Counted from the first letter of the stretch, positions 22,440-32,556 are shown. The stretch: 64,000 nucleotides of DNA from Streptomyces sp. CC0208 (GCF_003443735.1 NZ_CP031969.1:3596001-3660000); one strand, 5' to 3'. A program made the numbers and translations. The notes: a model not told the origin generated them from the letters alone.

Positions 22440-22874
22440 TCAGCCCTCGACCGTGACGCCCATGGAACGCGCGGTACCGGCGATGATCTTCGCGGCGGCG
22501 TCCAGGTCGTTGGCGTTGAGGTCGGGCATCTTGGTGGTGGCGATCTCGCGGACCTGCGCCTGGGTGATCTTGGCGACCTTGGTCTTGTGCGGCTCGCCGG
22601 AGCCCTTCTCCACGCCCGCGGCCTTGAGGATCATCTTCGCGGCCGGCGGGGTCTTGGTGATGAAGGTGAAGGAGCGGTCCTCGTAGACCGTGATCTCCAC
22701 CGGGATCACCCAGCCACGCTGCGACTCGGTCGCGGCGTTGTAGGCCTTGCAGAACTCCATGATGTTGACGCCGTGCTGACCCAGCGCGGGGCCGACCGGC
22801 GGAGCCGGGTTGGCGGCACCGGCCTGGATCTGGAGCTTGATGAGCCCCGTGACCTTCTTCTTCTTGGGAGGCAT
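22440..22874 (-). CDS. rplK: 50S ribosomal protein L11
   Basis: Part of the GTPase-associated centre; target region of thiostrepton together with 23S rRNA. It has 144 residues from the ATG at 22874. The proline-rich N-terminal domain ([20 protein letters not shown]) is the thiostrepton-contact region and is wild type. It is co-transcribed with rplA. Confidence 0.98.
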   Translation of the reverse strand: MPPKKKKVTGLIKLQIQAGAANPAPPVGPALGQHGVNIMEFCKAYNAATESQRGWVIPVEITVYEDRSFTFITKTPPAAKMILKAAGVEKGSGEPHKTKVAKITQAQVREIATTKMPDLNANDLDAAAKIIAGTARSMGVTVEG

Positions 22875-22971
22875 AGCTCTCCGGGTCCTTTCGATTCGGG
22901 TCCTGCCTGTGTACGGGGACCACCCGGACGCAGGCATACCGCACAACGATAGCGGGTATAGATGCGCGGCC

Positions 22972-23015
22972 AAAAACCGAGCAGGTCAGACGAGCTGTGA
23001 CAGCCCGCCTGACCT
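22972..23015 (-). terminator. Terminator after nusG
   Basis: A 16-base stem with two G-U pairs and a very small loop lies 26 bases after the nusG stop. On the minus strand it is followed by TTTTT. This is a classical intrinsic terminator and separates secE-nusG from rplKA. Confidence 0.8.
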
Positions 23016-23040
23016 GGTCGGAAGCTCTGTCCGGAAGACG

Positions 23041-23904
23041 TCAGTTCTTCTGGATCTGGTCGAAGCTCAGCTCGACCGGGGTCTCGCGGCCGAAGATCTC
23101 GACGAGGCCCTTGACCTTCTTCGAGTCGGCGTTGATCTCGTTGATCGTGGCCTGCAGCGTGGCGAACGGGCCGTCGGTGACGGTGACCGAGTCGCCCACT
23201 TCGAAGTCCAGGACCTGGACCTCGACCTTGCGCTGCGGAGCGGGCTTGCCCTCGGCCTCGGCGGCCTCGCGGGCGGCCTTCTCCTCGGCCTCCGGGGCGA
23301 GCATCTTGACGATCTCGTCCAGGGTCAGCGGGTACGGGTCGTAGGCGTTGCCCACGAAGCCGGTGACGCCGGGGGTGTTACGGACGACGCCCCAGGACTC
23401 GTTCGTCAGGTCCATGCGCACCAGCACGTAGCCGGGGAGCTTGTTCTGACGGATCGTCTTGCGCTCGCCGTTCTTGATCTGCGCGACCTCTTCCTGCGGC
23501 ACCTCGGCCTGGAAGATGAAGTCCTCGACGTTCAGCGAGACGGCACGCTGCTCGAGGTTGGTCTTCACGCGGTTCTCGTAACCGGCGTACGTGTGGATGA
23601 CGTACCACTCGCCGGGGAGGGTCCGCAGTTCCTCGCGGAGGGCGGCGACGGGGTCGACCGGCTCGGCCGGCTCCTCCTCGACGAGCTCTTCCTCGTCCTC
23701 GTCCTCGACGGCCTCGACGTCGCCGCCGGACTCGGTCTCGGACTCGTCCTCAGCGTGGAGCGCGGCTTCCTCGGCAGGCTCGCCCGCTTCGGCGTCGGCA
23801 GCCTCGACCTCGTCCAGGTCCTCGTCCGCGCCCTCGACGATGTCGAGCTCGTCGTCGACAGACTCGTCGGGCTCGATGGCGTCGTTCAGGTTCTGGTCAG
23901 ACAC
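23041..23904 (-). CDS. nusG: Transcription antitermination factor NusG
   Basis: Transcription elongation factor that binds the RNA polymerase clamp and couples to Rho or ribosomal S10. It has 287 residues from a GTG start. An extremely acidic extension of about 90 residues (Glu/Asp/Ala-rich) precedes the NGN domain, which begins around [20 protein letters not shown]. The C-terminal KOW domain is seen in [20 protein letters not shown]. The acidic extension is normal for actinobacteria. It follows secE by 80 bases. Confidence 0.97.
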   Translation of the reverse strand: MSDQNLNDAIEPDESVDDELDIVEGADEDLDEVEAADAEAGEPAEEAALHAEDESETESGGDVEAVEDEDEEELVEEEPAEPVDPVAALREELRTLPGEWYVIHTYAGYENRVKTNLEQRAVSLNVEDFIFQAEVPQEEVAQIKNGERKTIRQNKLPGYVLVRMDLTNESWGVVRNTPGVTGFVGNAYDPYPLTLDEIVKMLAPEAEEKAAREAAEAEGKPAPQRKVEVQVLDFEVGDSVTVTDGPFATLQATINEINADSKKVKGLVEIFGRETPVELSFDQIQKN

Positions 23905-23949
23905 GGTGGCTGCTTCTTCCTGGATACAAGGGGTGGAACATGCGAAAAG

Positions 23950-23972
23950 GGGCGCCGGTAACCTCGGCGCCC
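23950..23972 (-). terminator. Hairpin between secE and nusG
   Basis: GGGCGCCG pairs perfectly with CGGCGCCC around a 7-base loop, and on the minus strand it is followed by CCTTTT. It may partly attenuate transcription between secE and nusG. Confidence 0.55.
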
Positions 23973-23984
23973 TTCGCTCTGTGC

Positions 23985-24272
23985 TCAGCCGAATACGTAC
24001 TTGGCGGCGTGGTTGAGTCCATAGTCAATCACGGTCACCAGGCCGATCATGACGAGGACGAAGACGATCACCACGGTCGTGTACGTCGTCAGCTGATTCC
24101 GCGACGGCCAGACGACCTTGCGGAGTTCTGCGACGATCTGCCGGTAGAAGGTCGCCAGACGCTTCAGCGGGCCCTTCTTGGCACGCTTACCGCCCTTGCG
24201 GGTCTTCTTCTTGGTCTCCGGCACTTCGTCCTGGGCGCCAGGCGTGTCGATGGAGCCCACGGCATCCGCCAT
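23985..24272 (-). CDS. secE: Preprotein translocase subunit SecE
   Basis: Small essential subunit that clamps SecY in the Sec channel. It has 95 residues: a hydrophilic Lys-rich N terminus, the conserved amphipathic segment [20 protein letters not shown], and one membrane helix (about 66-86) typical of single-span SecE proteins. It is co-transcribed with nusG, and tRNA-Trp lies directly upstream, as in most actinobacteria. Confidence 0.97.
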   Translation of the reverse strand: MADAVGSIDTPGAQDEVPETKKKTRKGGKRAKKGPLKRLATFYRQIVAELRKVVWPSRNQLTTYTTVVIVFVLVMIGLVTVIDYGLNHAAKYVFG

Positions 24273-24380
24273 TCGTCCTCACCTGTTCCCGGGTCGTGGC
24301 CGTGCCGCGCCCGGTTGGAGCCGCACGGCGGTGCATTGCTGTACGTACATGCGCACACATCCTGGCGAAGGTGTGTGTAG

Positions 24381-24453
24381 CAGGGCCGGAGGGACTTGAA
24401 CCCCCAACCGCCGGTTTTGGAGACCGGTGCTCTACCAATTGAGCTACGACCCT
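24381..24453 (-). tRNA. tRNA-Trp (CCA)
   Basis: A 73-base cloverleaf with a 7-base acceptor stem (AGGGTCG with CGGCCCT, one G-U), anticodon CCA in GGTCTCCAAAACC, the T-loop GGTTCAAGTCC and a G discriminator base as expected for tryptophan. CCA is not encoded after the discriminator. It sits just upstream of secE. Confidence 0.97.
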
Positions 24454-24701
24454 TTGTGTGCCCCCCAACGTACCGCATCCGACCGAGTGCTCGGTGTGCA
24501 CCTGGACGCGCGGCTGCTGAAGGCCAACGAGGTGAGAGTGTACGTGGTCCGCGGCCCCTCGTCGAACAGAAAGCGCCCGTACGGGCCTTGGGGGCGGAAG
24601 ATCGTCCAGCGTGCGGGGCGAATCCGGACGGTTGTTCAGTCGTTGTTCAGTCTGTGAAACCCGTGTGCCGGAGAAGTTTCCGGTCTGGAACGATGGGCCC
24701 C

Positions 24702-25928
<1,227 letters not shown>

Positions 25929-25941
25929 GATCGCCGTACCC

Positions 25942-25977
25942 ATGGGCCTCCCTCACATGAGGGGGGCCCATTTTTTT
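25942..25977 (+). terminator. Intrinsic terminator
   Basis: A GC-rich stem of about 13 pairs (ATGGGCC... with ...GGCCCAT) followed by seven T residues, 13 bases after the aminotransferase stop. It is among the clearest rho-independent terminators in the window. Confidence 0.92.
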
Positions 25978-26044
25978 GTGCGAGCAAGACCACTAAAGAG
26001 GAAAGCGGTACCGGGACGGTGGTGACGTACGGCAGGATCCTGGA

Positions 26045-27085
26045 ATGGAGCGTGTACGTGATGTCTCTGAGCTGCCGAAAGCCCATCTGCATCTGCACTT
26101 CACCGGTTCGATGCGGCCCGCCACCGTCCTGGAGCTGGCCGACAAGTACGGTGTACGGCTGCCCGAGACGCTGACCGAAGCACTGACCAGCGGGGAACCG
26201 CCGAAGCTGCGGGCGACGGACGAGCGGGGCTGGTTCCGTTTCCAGCGCCTGTACGACGCCGCCCGGTCCTGTCTGCGCGAGCCCGACGACATCCGGCGGC
26301 TGGTGCGGGAGGCCGCGGAGGAGGATGTGCGCGACGGCTCGGGGTGGCTGGAGATCCAGGTCGACCCGACGTCGTACGCGCCCATGCTCGGCGGACTGAT
26401 CCCCGCGCTGGAGATCATCCTGGACGCGGTCGAGACGACCTCGCGGGAGACCGGGCTCGGGATGCGGGTGCTGGTCGCCGCGAACCGGATGAAGCATCCG
26501 CTGGACGCGCGCACGCTCGCCCGGCTCGCGGTGCGGTACGCCGACAAGGGCGTGGTGGGCTTCGGGTTGTCGAACGACGAACGCCGTGGCATGGCACGGG
26601 ACTTCGACCGGGCCTTCCACATCGCGCGCGAGGGCGGGCTGCTGTCGGTGCCCCACGGTGGCGAGCTGAGCGGTCCGGCCTCGGTACGGGACTGCCTGGA
26701 CGACCTGAGCGCCACGCGGATCGGGCACGGGGTGCGCGCGGCGGAGGACCCTCGGCTGCTGAAGCGGCTCGCCGACCGGCAGGTGACGTGCGAGGTGTGC
26801 CCGGCGTCGAATGTGGCTCTCGGCGTGTACGAGAAGCCCGAGGACGTGCCGCTGCGGAAGCTGTTCGAGGCGGGGGTGCCGATGGCACTGGGTGCGGACG
26901 ACCCGCTCCTGTTCGGGTCCCGGCTGGCCGCCCAGTACGAGATCGCCCGGCACTGGCACGGGTTCTCGGACGCGGAACTGGCGGAACTGGCACGGCAGTC
27001 GGTACGGGCCTCGGCAGCCCCGGAGGACGTGAAGACCAAGCTGCTGTCGGGGGTGGACGACTGGCTCAGCGGCCCGGTCTCCTGA
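26045..27085 (+). CDS. Adenosine deaminase
   Basis: Zinc hydrolase converting adenosine (and deoxyadenosine) to inosine in purine salvage. It has 346 residues. The metal ligands HLHLH (about 14-18), the catalytic region SVPHGGELSG, the IGHG motif, CPASN and the GADDP segment are in the usual order. The family more often has HAGE where this protein has HGGE. Its stop is 3 bases from the end of convergent murB, so the two transcripts must overlap. The assignment to adenosine rather than another aminopurine is likely but not proven. Confidence 0.92.
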   Translation: MERVRDVSELPKAHLHLHFTGSMRPATVLELADKYGVRLPETLTEALTSGEPPKLRATDERGWFRFQRLYDAARSCLREPDDIRRLVREAAEEDVRDGSGWLEIQVDPTSYAPMLGGLIPALEIILDAVETTSRETGLGMRVLVAANRMKHPLDARTLARLAVRYADKGVVGFGLSNDERRGMARDFDRAFHIAREGGLLSVPHGGELSGPASVRDCLDDLSATRIGHGVRAAEDPRLLKRLADRQVTCEVCPASNVALGVYEKPEDVPLRKLFEAGVPMALGADDPLLFGSRLAAQYEIARHWHGFSDAELAELARQSVRASAAPEDVKTKLLSGVDDWLSGPVS

Positions 27086-27088
27086 ACG

Positions 27089-28144
27089 TCACAGGCTTAC
27101 GCCCACCGTCACCGGCTCGTTGACCAGGGTGATGCCGAAGGTGTCCCGTACGCCCGTCACGACCTCCCGGGCCAGGGCGAGGAGGTCCTCCGTGGTGGCG
27201 GCGCCCCGGTTGGTGAGGGCCAGGGTGTGCTTGGTGGAGATACGGGCGGGGCCGGTGCCGTAGCCCTTGGTGAAGCCGGCCTTGTCGATGAGCCAGGCCG
27301 CGGAGGTCTTGGTGTGGCCGTCGCCCGCGGGGTAGGCGGGGGGTACGGCGTCCTCGCCGAGGTGCTGCTTCACGCGCGCGTGGAACTCCGCGAACTGGGC
27401 GGCCGTGAGGATGGGGTTGGTGAAGAAGGAGCCCGCCGACCAGGTGTCGTGGTCGTCGGGGTCCAGGACCATGCCCTTGCCGGCGCGCAGCTTCAGGACG
27501 GTCTCGCGGGCCTGGGTGAGGGGGACGCGGTCGCCGGGTTCCACGCCCAGGGTGCGGGCGGTCTCGGCGTACTTGACCGGCGCGGAGAGGCCGTTGGCGT
27601 CCTCCAGGTCGAAGCGGACGCGCAGGACGACGTAGCGGGCGGGGTCTTCCTTGAAGCGGCTGTGGCGGTAGGAGAAGGCGCAGTCGTCGTTGGTGAGGGT
27701 GACGGTCGCGCCGCTGTGGCGGTCGTAGGCGATGACCTCGGTGATGGTGGAGGACACCTCCTGGCCGTAGGCGCCGACGTTCTGGATCGGGGTCGCGCCC
27801 GCGGAGCCGGGGATGCCGGCCAGACACTCGATCCCGGCGAGTCCGGCGCGCACAGTGCGTGCGACGGCGTCGGTCCACACTTCGCCGGCGGCGAGCTCCA
27901 GGTGGGTGCCGGTGAGCTCGAAGCCCTTGGTGGCGATGACGAGTGCGGTGCCGTCGAAGCCCTTGTCCCCGATGACGAGGTTGGACCCGCCGCCGATGAC
28001 GAGGAGGGGGGTGCCGGTGGCGTCAGCCTCGCGGACGACCTCGATCACCTCGGCGTCGGTCGTCGCGGTGACGAGCCGGGTGGCGGGGCCACCGAGGCGG
28101 AAGGTGGTCAGGGGGGCGAGGGGGGCGTCGTGTCGTTCCTGCAC
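27089..28144 (-). CDS. murB: UDP-N-acetylenolpyruvoylglucosamine reductase
   Basis: NADPH- and FAD-dependent reductase that makes UDP-MurNAc for peptidoglycan. The GTG at 28144 (MQERHDAPLAPLTTFRLGGP) gives 351 residues. The FAD-binding segments LLVIGGGSNLVIGDKG and GIECLAGIPGSAGATPIQNVGAYGQE and the catalytic region SAGSFFTNPIL are intact. This is the type lacking the extra domain with the Tyr loop. The frame stays open far upstream, but that part is repeat-rich intergenic sequence and is not coding. Confidence 0.96.
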   Translation of the reverse strand: MQERHDAPLAPLTTFRLGGPATRLVTATTDAEVIEVVREADATGTPLLVIGGGSNLVIGDKGFDGTALVIATKGFELTGTHLELAAGEVWTDAVARTVRAGLAGIECLAGIPGSAGATPIQNVGAYGQEVSSTITEVIAYDRHSGATVTLTNDDCAFSYRHSRFKEDPARYVVLRVRFDLEDANGLSAPVKYAETARTLGVEPGDRVPLTQARETVLKLRAGKGMVLDPDDHDTWSAGSFFTNPILTAAQFAEFHARVKQHLGEDAVPPAYPAGDGHTKTSAAWLIDKAGFTKGYGTGPARISTKHTLALTNRGAATTEDLLALAREVVTGVRDTFGITLVNEPVTVGVSL

Positions 28145-28218
28145 GGGGTACAGCGTACGGGGGCCGCGCCCGTCGGGGGTCTGGGCGGGTGCGGGTCCGG
28201 TGGGGGCGGGTGTTTGTG

Positions 28219-28237
28219 CGCAGTTCCCCGCGCCCCT
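28219..28237 (-). repeat. Dispersed GC-rich repeat, copy 1
   Basis: On the minus strand this reads AGGGGCGCGGGGAACTGCG, a common streptomycete intergenic element. It is an exact inverted copy of 28494-28512. Both lie in the 488-base murB-MFS gap, which otherwise shows only low-complexity GC-rich sequence and no gene. Confidence 0.8.
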
Positions 28238-28493
28238 GGGTGCCTGCGGCGCAGCTGCGGGTTCGGTGGGGGCTTGTGTAGCGCGTGCGGTGTGGTTTGG
28301 GTCGGGGCCGGGGTGGGGGGTATCCGTCCTCGGTCCGGCGGCTCGGTCACTTGAGCAGTGCTCTGTAACGGACGCCGGCCGCTGCGGGCGGACACCCCCC
28401 ACCCCGTCCCCTTCCCGCCGTACGCGGCCAACGGCCCGCCGTGGCGCGCGGTCCGGCGAACGGTTCGTCGTGGCGCGGGTGACTGCAACCCCT

Positions 28494-28512
28494 AGGGGCG
28501 CGGGGAACTGCG
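28494..28512 (+). repeat. Dispersed GC-rich repeat, copy 2
   Basis: AGGGGCGCGGGGAACTGCG on the plus strand, identical to copy 1 in inverted orientation 256 bases away. It is followed by CGACCAGCCACAACGCAC, an extension often seen after this element in streptomycetes. The pair could fold into a large hairpin between murB and the MFS gene. Confidence 0.8.
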
Positions 28513-28632
28513 CGACCAGCCACAACGCACCTGCACCCGCCTGACAACCTGACCCGGCACCCCCACAGGCGCCCCGCCCACGCCCAGCACCGCAGAAACG
28601 GCCCGCCCTCTCGGGCGGACCGTTCCAACAGG

Positions 28633-30090
28633 TCAGGCGCCCACCGTCTCCAGCGCTCGCGCCTCGTCGGGCGCCTCTGCCGTCACGACCCGCTTCCGGG
28701 AGGGAATCAGCAGAGCCGCAACCCCGGCGAGCGCCACCACGGCCGCTCCGGTGACCAGTGCCGGCCGCAGGCCGTCCACGAAGGACTGCCCGCTGTCGTA
28801 TCCGCCCTGCGAGGAGAAGATCGACGCCATGACGGCGATTCCCAGCGCCCCGCCCACTTCACGCAGCGCGTTGTTGGCCCCGGACGCGATGCCCTGCTCC
28901 TTCGGCAGCACGCTCGACATGACCAGGTTGGACGCGGGGGCGAAGAACAGCGCCATGCCGATGCCGCTGAGGATGAGACCGGGAAGCTGTGCGGCGTAGG
29001 ACGCGTCGACGGTGACCACGGACGCCATGTACGCGAGACCCGCCGCCTGGAAGAAGAGACCCGTGGCCACCACCGGCCGGCCCCCGATGCGGTCGGAGAG
29101 GATCCCGGCGATCGGCGCGACGAGCATCGGCATGCCGGTCCAGGGCAGCATCCGCAGACCCGCCTCGGTGGGCGAGTAGCCGAGGACGCCCTGCATGTAC
29201 TGGCTGAGCAGGAAGATCGAGCCGAACATGCCGAGGAACATCAGGAGGCTGGCGGCGTTGATGCCGGAGAAGGCGCGGGAGCGGAACAGCCGCATGGGGA
29301 GCATGGGGTTCTTGGCCCGCGTGCTGTAGAGGACGAAGGCGGCGAGCAGCGCGGCCCCCGTGAACAGGGCCAGCAGGACCACGGAGTCGGTCCAGCCGTC
29401 GGACGGGCCGCGGACCAGGCCGTACACGATGCCGAAGAGTCCGCCGCTGGCGAGCAGCGTGCCGGGGATGTCGAGGCGCGCGCCGGTGCCGTGGGACTCG
29501 GCCAGGCGCAGGCGGGCGAGGGGCAGCAGGGCGACGCCGAGCGGGACGTTCAGCCAGAAGATCCACTGCCAGGAGATGTGTTCGGTGAGGCTGCCGCCGA
29601 TGAGGGGTCCGGAGGCCACCGCGAGTCCGTTGACGGCGCCCCAGATGCCGTAGGCCAGCCCGCGCCTGGCGGCGGGGACCGCTGCCGTGAGGAGGGTGAG
29701 CGTGAGGGGCATCATGATCGCCGCGCCCACGCCCTGGACCGCTCGGGCGGCGATGAGGGAGTCGATGCCGGGTGCCAGAGCCGCGGCCGCCGAAGCGCCG
29801 GTGAAGATCGTGAGGCCGGTCAGGAAGAGCCGGCGGCGGCCGAAGCGGTCGCCGAGTGCCGCGCCGGTCATCAGCAGGACCGCGAAGGTGAGCGTGTAGG
29901 CGCTGACGGTCCATTCGAGGTCGTGCAGCGCTCCGCCGAGGTCGTCGCGGATGGAGGGCAGGGCGGTGGTGACGACGAGGTTGTCGAGGGCCGCCATGAA
30001 TCCGGCGACGCTGGTGATGACGAGGGCCCAGACGGCTCCCCCACGACGTGCGGTCGGTGCTGCTTGCGGTTGGTGCGCTTGCTGTGACAT
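28633..30090 (-). CDS. MFS multidrug efflux transporter (DHA2 family)
   Basis: A proton-driven drug exporter of 485 residues with about 14 membrane helices, typical of the EmrB/QacA group. The motif A-type loop GAALGDRFGRRRLFLTG and the motif C-type segment YGIWGAVNGLAVASGPLIGG are present. The ATG is preceded by GGGGGAG. It is the target gene of the adjacent TetR regulator: the same 18-base operator lies in both promoters. The drug exported is unknown. Confidence 0.93.
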   Translation of the reverse strand: MSQQAHQPQAAPTARRGGAVWALVITSVAGFMAALDNLVVTTALPSIRDDLGGALHDLEWTVSAYTLTFAVLLMTGAALGDRFGRRRLFLTGLTIFTGASAAAALAPGIDSLIAARAVQGVGAAIMMPLTLTLLTAAVPAARRGLAYGIWGAVNGLAVASGPLIGGSLTEHISWQWIFWLNVPLGVALLPLARLRLAESHGTGARLDIPGTLLASGGLFGIVYGLVRGPSDGWTDSVVLLALFTGAALLAAFVLYSTRAKNPMLPMRLFRSRAFSGINAASLLMFLGMFGSIFLLSQYMQGVLGYSPTEAGLRMLPWTGMPMLVAPIAGILSDRIGGRPVVATGLFFQAAGLAYMASVVTVDASYAAQLPGLILSGIGMALFFAPASNLVMSSVLPKEQGIASGANNALREVGGALGIAVMASIFSSQGGYDSGQSFVDGLRPALVTGAAVVALAGVAALLIPSRKRVVTAEAPDEARALETVGA

Positions 30091-30112
30091 CGCTCCCCCA
30101 GCTGATTGGTGA

Positions 30113-30130
30113 TTAGTTATTGATTACTAA
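30113..30130. promoter_or_regulatory. TetR operator before the MFS gene
   Basis: TTAGTTATTGATTACTAA, an AT-rich near-palindrome in very GC-rich DNA, 23 bases upstream of the MFS start. Its reverse complement matches the operator in front of the tetR gene at 16 of 18 positions. It is well placed to block the MFS promoter. Confidence 0.8.
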
Positions 30131-30179
30131 GTTTCTCGATCATGAAAAGGCGCCGGTGACGCCTCGTCCGCCGCGGGCC

Positions 30180-30749
30180 TCAGTGCTCCGGCCGGTCTTT
30201 GTCCCCTGCCGACGGGCCCATGCCCGCCCAGACCCGGTGCCCGGGCGGGAAGCCCATCGCCACCAGGCAGTTGATGAGCATTCCGTGAGCCAGGAAGGTC
30301 GTGGTCTCGTTCGCGTCGGCGCCGAGCGGCAGATGGACGGTATCCCACAGCCGCATCCAGCCGGCCCGCACCGTCTCCCCGAACTCGCTGTCGCCCTCCT
30401 GCTCGGCGGCGGCCACGGCGACGTACATCTGCATCTGCATCAGCAGCCACTCGGGCCGCTCCACGATGACCCGGGTGTACGCCTCCGCCATGGCATGCAG
30501 GGCCTCTTCGCCCTTCAGCCCCTTGGATGCCTCCTCGAAGGTGCGGATGGTGTCCTCCACGCAGCGCTCCGCCGTCGCCAGGAAGATCGCCCTCTTGCCC
30601 GGGAAGAGCCGGAAGAGATACGGCTGAGACACCCCGACCCGCTTGGCGATCGCCTCGGTCGACGTGCCGTGGTAGCCACCGCGGGCGAACTCGGCGGCCG
30701 CCGCACGGATGACGCTCTCGCGCCTCTCTTCTGCACTCATCCTGGCCAT
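30180..30749 (-). CDS. TetR-family repressor
   Basis: A 189-residue repressor. The N-terminal helix-turn-helix is clear (VIRAAAAEFARGGYHGTSTE, IAKRVGVSQPYLFRLFPGKR), and the C-terminal helical ligand domain has no assigned specificity. It lies 89 bases upstream of the MFS transporter on the same strand. Matching operators lie in front of both genes, so it probably represses itself and the pump until a drug binds. Confidence 0.94.
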   Translation of the reverse strand: MARMSAEERRESVIRAAAAEFARGGYHGTSTEAIAKRVGVSQPYLFRLFPGKRAIFLATAERCVEDTIRTFEEASKGLKGEEALHAMAEAYTRVIVERPEWLLMQMQMYVAVAAAEQEGDSEFGETVRAGWMRLWDTVHLPLGADANETTTFLAHGMLINCLVAMGFPPGHRVWAGMGPSAGDKDRPEH

Positions 30750-30755
30750 GCCAGT

Positions 30756-30779
30756 AAGTTAGTACTCAATCACTAACTT
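30756..30779. promoter_or_regulatory. TetR operator before tetR
   Basis: AAGTTAGT and ACTAACTT are perfect inverted repeats with an 8-base spacer, 6 bases upstream of the tetR start. The inner 18 bases (30759-30776) match the operator of the MFS gene. It is consistent with autoregulation. Confidence 0.82.
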
Positions 30780-30861
30780 TGCAAGGGGAGGAGCTCCCTG
30801 ACGTCGGTAAGGGGCGCCCCACCATGGAGAGCGCCCCTTACCCCGAGACCGTGTCCGGCTC

Positions 30862-31290
30862 TCAGGCCAGCCGTACGACCGCCCGCGACATCCCCAGCAC
30901 CTTCTGCCCCGCACTGGTCACCGTGAGGTCCACGCGGACCGTGTTGTCGTCGAGCTTGGCGGCGACCTTGGCACTGACCTCGATCGTGGCGCCCTGGTCG
31001 TCGTTCGGGACGACGACGGGCTTGGTGAAGCGGACGCCGTACTCGAGGACCGCCCCCGGGTCGCCGGTCCAGTCGGTGACCACACGGATCGCCTCGGCCA
31101 TGGTGAACATGCCGTGCGCGATGACGTCCGGCAGCCCGACCTCCTTGGCGAACTTCTCGTTCCAGTGGATGGGGTTGAAGTCGCCGGAGGCGCCCGCGTA
31201 CTGGACGAGGGTGGCGCGGGTCACGGGGAAGGTCCGGGCCGGAAGCTCGGTGCCGACCTCGACGTCGGAGTAGGAGATCTTCGCCGTCAT
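30862..31290 (-). CDS. MaoC-like hydratase, HadB type
   Basis: A hot-dog-fold protein of 142 residues (from MTAKISYSDVEVG), like the HadB subunit of (3R)-hydroxyacyl-ACP dehydratases in actinobacteria. The catalytic Asp-His pair lies in YAGASGDFNPIHWNE. A GTG four codons earlier, at 31302, overlaps the hadA stop as GTGA and may be the true start; the ribosome site GAGGAGG is too close to the GTG and rather far from the ATG. With its neighbour it probably forms a heterodimer in fatty acid or related acyl-chain synthesis. Confidence 0.88.
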   Translation of the reverse strand: MTAKISYSDVEVGTELPARTFPVTRATLVQYAGASGDFNPIHWNEKFAKEVGLPDVIAHGMFTMAEAIRVVTDWTGDPGAVLEYGVRFTKPVVVPNDDQGATIEVSAKVAAKLDDNTVRVDLTVTSAGQKVLGMSRAVVRLA

Positions 31291-31298
31291 CTGCTGCT

Positions 31299-31751
31299 TC
31301 ACGCCTCCTCTGCCGCGCGGGCGACGAGCTTCGTCCAGGCGGTCACGACGTGCTCTCCGGCCTCGTCGTGGACCTCGCCGCGGATGTCCAGGATGTCGTT
31401 GCCGGCCATGGACTTGATGGCCTCGATGGTGGAGGTGACGGTCAGTCGGTCACCGGCGCGCACAGGGCGGACGTAGGCGAACTTCTGGTCGCCGTGCACC
31501 ACGCGGCTGTAGTCCAGGCCGAGCTGCGGGTCCTGCACGACCTGTCCCGCGGCCCTGAACGTGATCGAGAACACGAAAGTCGGCGGGGCGATCACGTCAG
31601 GGTGACCGAGTGCCTTGGCGGCCTCCGGGTCCGTGTACACGGGGTTGATGTCCCCCACCGCCTCGGCGAACTCGCGGATCTTCTCCCGGCCCACCTCGTA
31701 GGGGTCGGTGGGCGGGTAGGTCCGCCCCACGAAGGACTGGTCGAGCGCCAT
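31299..31751 (-). CDS. MaoC-like protein, HadA type (UPF0336)
   Basis: A 150-residue hot-dog protein starting MALDQSFVGRTYPPTDPYEV. In the mycobacterial HadAB complex the A subunit stabilises and binds substrate while the B subunit carries the catalytic pair. Here GDINPVY replaces the Asn-Pro-x-His form, so this subunit is probably non-catalytic. It is translationally coupled to the HadB-type gene, and rpmG lies upstream as in other actinobacteria. Confidence 0.9.
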   Translation of the reverse strand: MALDQSFVGRTYPPTDPYEVGREKIREFAEAVGDINPVYTDPEAAKALGHPDVIAPPTFVFSITFRAAGQVVQDPQLGLDYSRVVHGDQKFAYVRPVRAGDRLTVTSTIEAIKSMAGNDILDIRGEVHDEAGEHVVTAWTKLVARAAEEA

Positions 31752-31806
31752 GGGCTCGGCACCTCCTGGTTGCTCTACTGACCGGTACGGGGTCGCTCAA
31801 CGACGC

Positions 31807-31838
31807 GAGGCCGCCCCCGATCTCTCGGGGACGGCCTC
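31807..31838 (-). terminator. Terminator after rpmG
   Basis: A stem of 14 pairs with one mismatch (GAGGCCG-CCCCGA with TCGGGG-CGGCCTC) and a 4-base loop, 16 bases after the rpmG stop and upstream of hadA. Confidence 0.8.
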
Positions 31839-31853
31839 GTGTACGAGCCTGAT

Positions 31854-32018
31854 TTATCGCGTTTCGCGGTGCGCGGTGTGCGCGTTGCAACGCGGGCAGT
31901 GCTTCTTCATCTCCAGTCGGTCCGGGTTGTTACGCCGGTTCTTCTTGGTGATGTAGTTCCGCTCCTTGCACTCCACGCAGGCCAGCGTGATCTTCGGGCG
32001 GACGTCGGTGGCAGCCAC
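31854..32018 (-). CDS. rpmG: 50S ribosomal protein L33 (zinc-binding form)
   Basis: A 54-residue ribosomal protein from the GTG at 32018, with AGGAG upstream. Two Cys pairs (CVEC and CPRC) mark the zinc-containing C+ form; streptomycetes also encode a cysteine-free paralogue used under zinc limitation elsewhere in the genome. It is downstream of tRNA-Met and tRNA-Thr on the same strand. Confidence 0.97.
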   Translation of the reverse strand: MAATDVRPKITLACVECKERNYITKKNRRNNPDRLEMKKHCPRCNAHTAHRETR

Positions 32019-32106
32019 AGGAGTGCTCCTTGACGAACGGATGGGACGATTAACGCATAGAAGAGTAGCCGATCGAAGGACCGACCCCACAATCGGCTAC
32101 TGTCTG

Positions 32107-32179
32107 TAGCGGTGACCGGACTTGAACCGGTGACACAGCGATTATGAGCCGCTTGCTCTACCGACTGAGCTACACCGCT
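32107..32179 (-). tRNA. tRNA-Met (CAT), elongator type
   Basis: A 73-base cloverleaf; acceptor stem AGCGGTG with CACCGCT, anticodon CAT in GGCTCATAATC, T-arm GGTTCAAGTCC and an A discriminator. The paired first acceptor base (A-T) and the anticodon stem without three consecutive G-C pairs argue for the elongator over the initiator. A tRNA-Ile modified at C34 can also look like this and is not fully excluded. Confidence 0.93.
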
Positions 32180-32225
32180 GAGATGCGATCCGTTCCCGTC
32201 TCACGACGGGAACCTCACACACCAG

Positions 32226-32298
32226 AGCCCCAATACGGAATCGAACCGTAGACCTTCTCCTTACCATGGAGACGCTCTGCCGACTGAGCTATTGGGGC
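32226..32298 (-). tRNA. tRNA-Thr (GGT)
   Basis: A 73-base cloverleaf with acceptor stem GCCCCAA/TTGGGGC, anticodon GGT in the loop ATGGTAA, and T-arm GGTTCGATTCC. It is 46 bases upstream of tRNA-Met on the same strand, so the pair is probably co-transcribed. Confidence 0.96.
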
Positions 32299-32556
32299 GA
32301 GCGATGAAGACATTACACGCTCCGCCGCCGTTCGCCCAAATCCGTTTCGCGCAGCCCTGAGGGCCTTGATCCACGGGGTTCCCGCAGGCCTCGACAGCCC
32401 CTCCGGTACGGCGGACCACACCGGTACGACTATTGCGCTCCTCCCCGTCGCGGGCGCACCGCCACCCTAGGCTCGACTCACTCTGCGTGATCTTGCGTCC
32501 TCTTGCGCGGTTCCGGTGGCTCCGGGCTTGCGCAGCCCCCGAGCCCCTGGAGCGCG

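Noticed and set aside
28145..28525. Upstream extension of the murB reading frame (127 codons).
   Set aside because: The segment is Pro/Thr/Gly low-complexity, contains the dispersed repeat, and the GTG at 28144 gives the normal family length.
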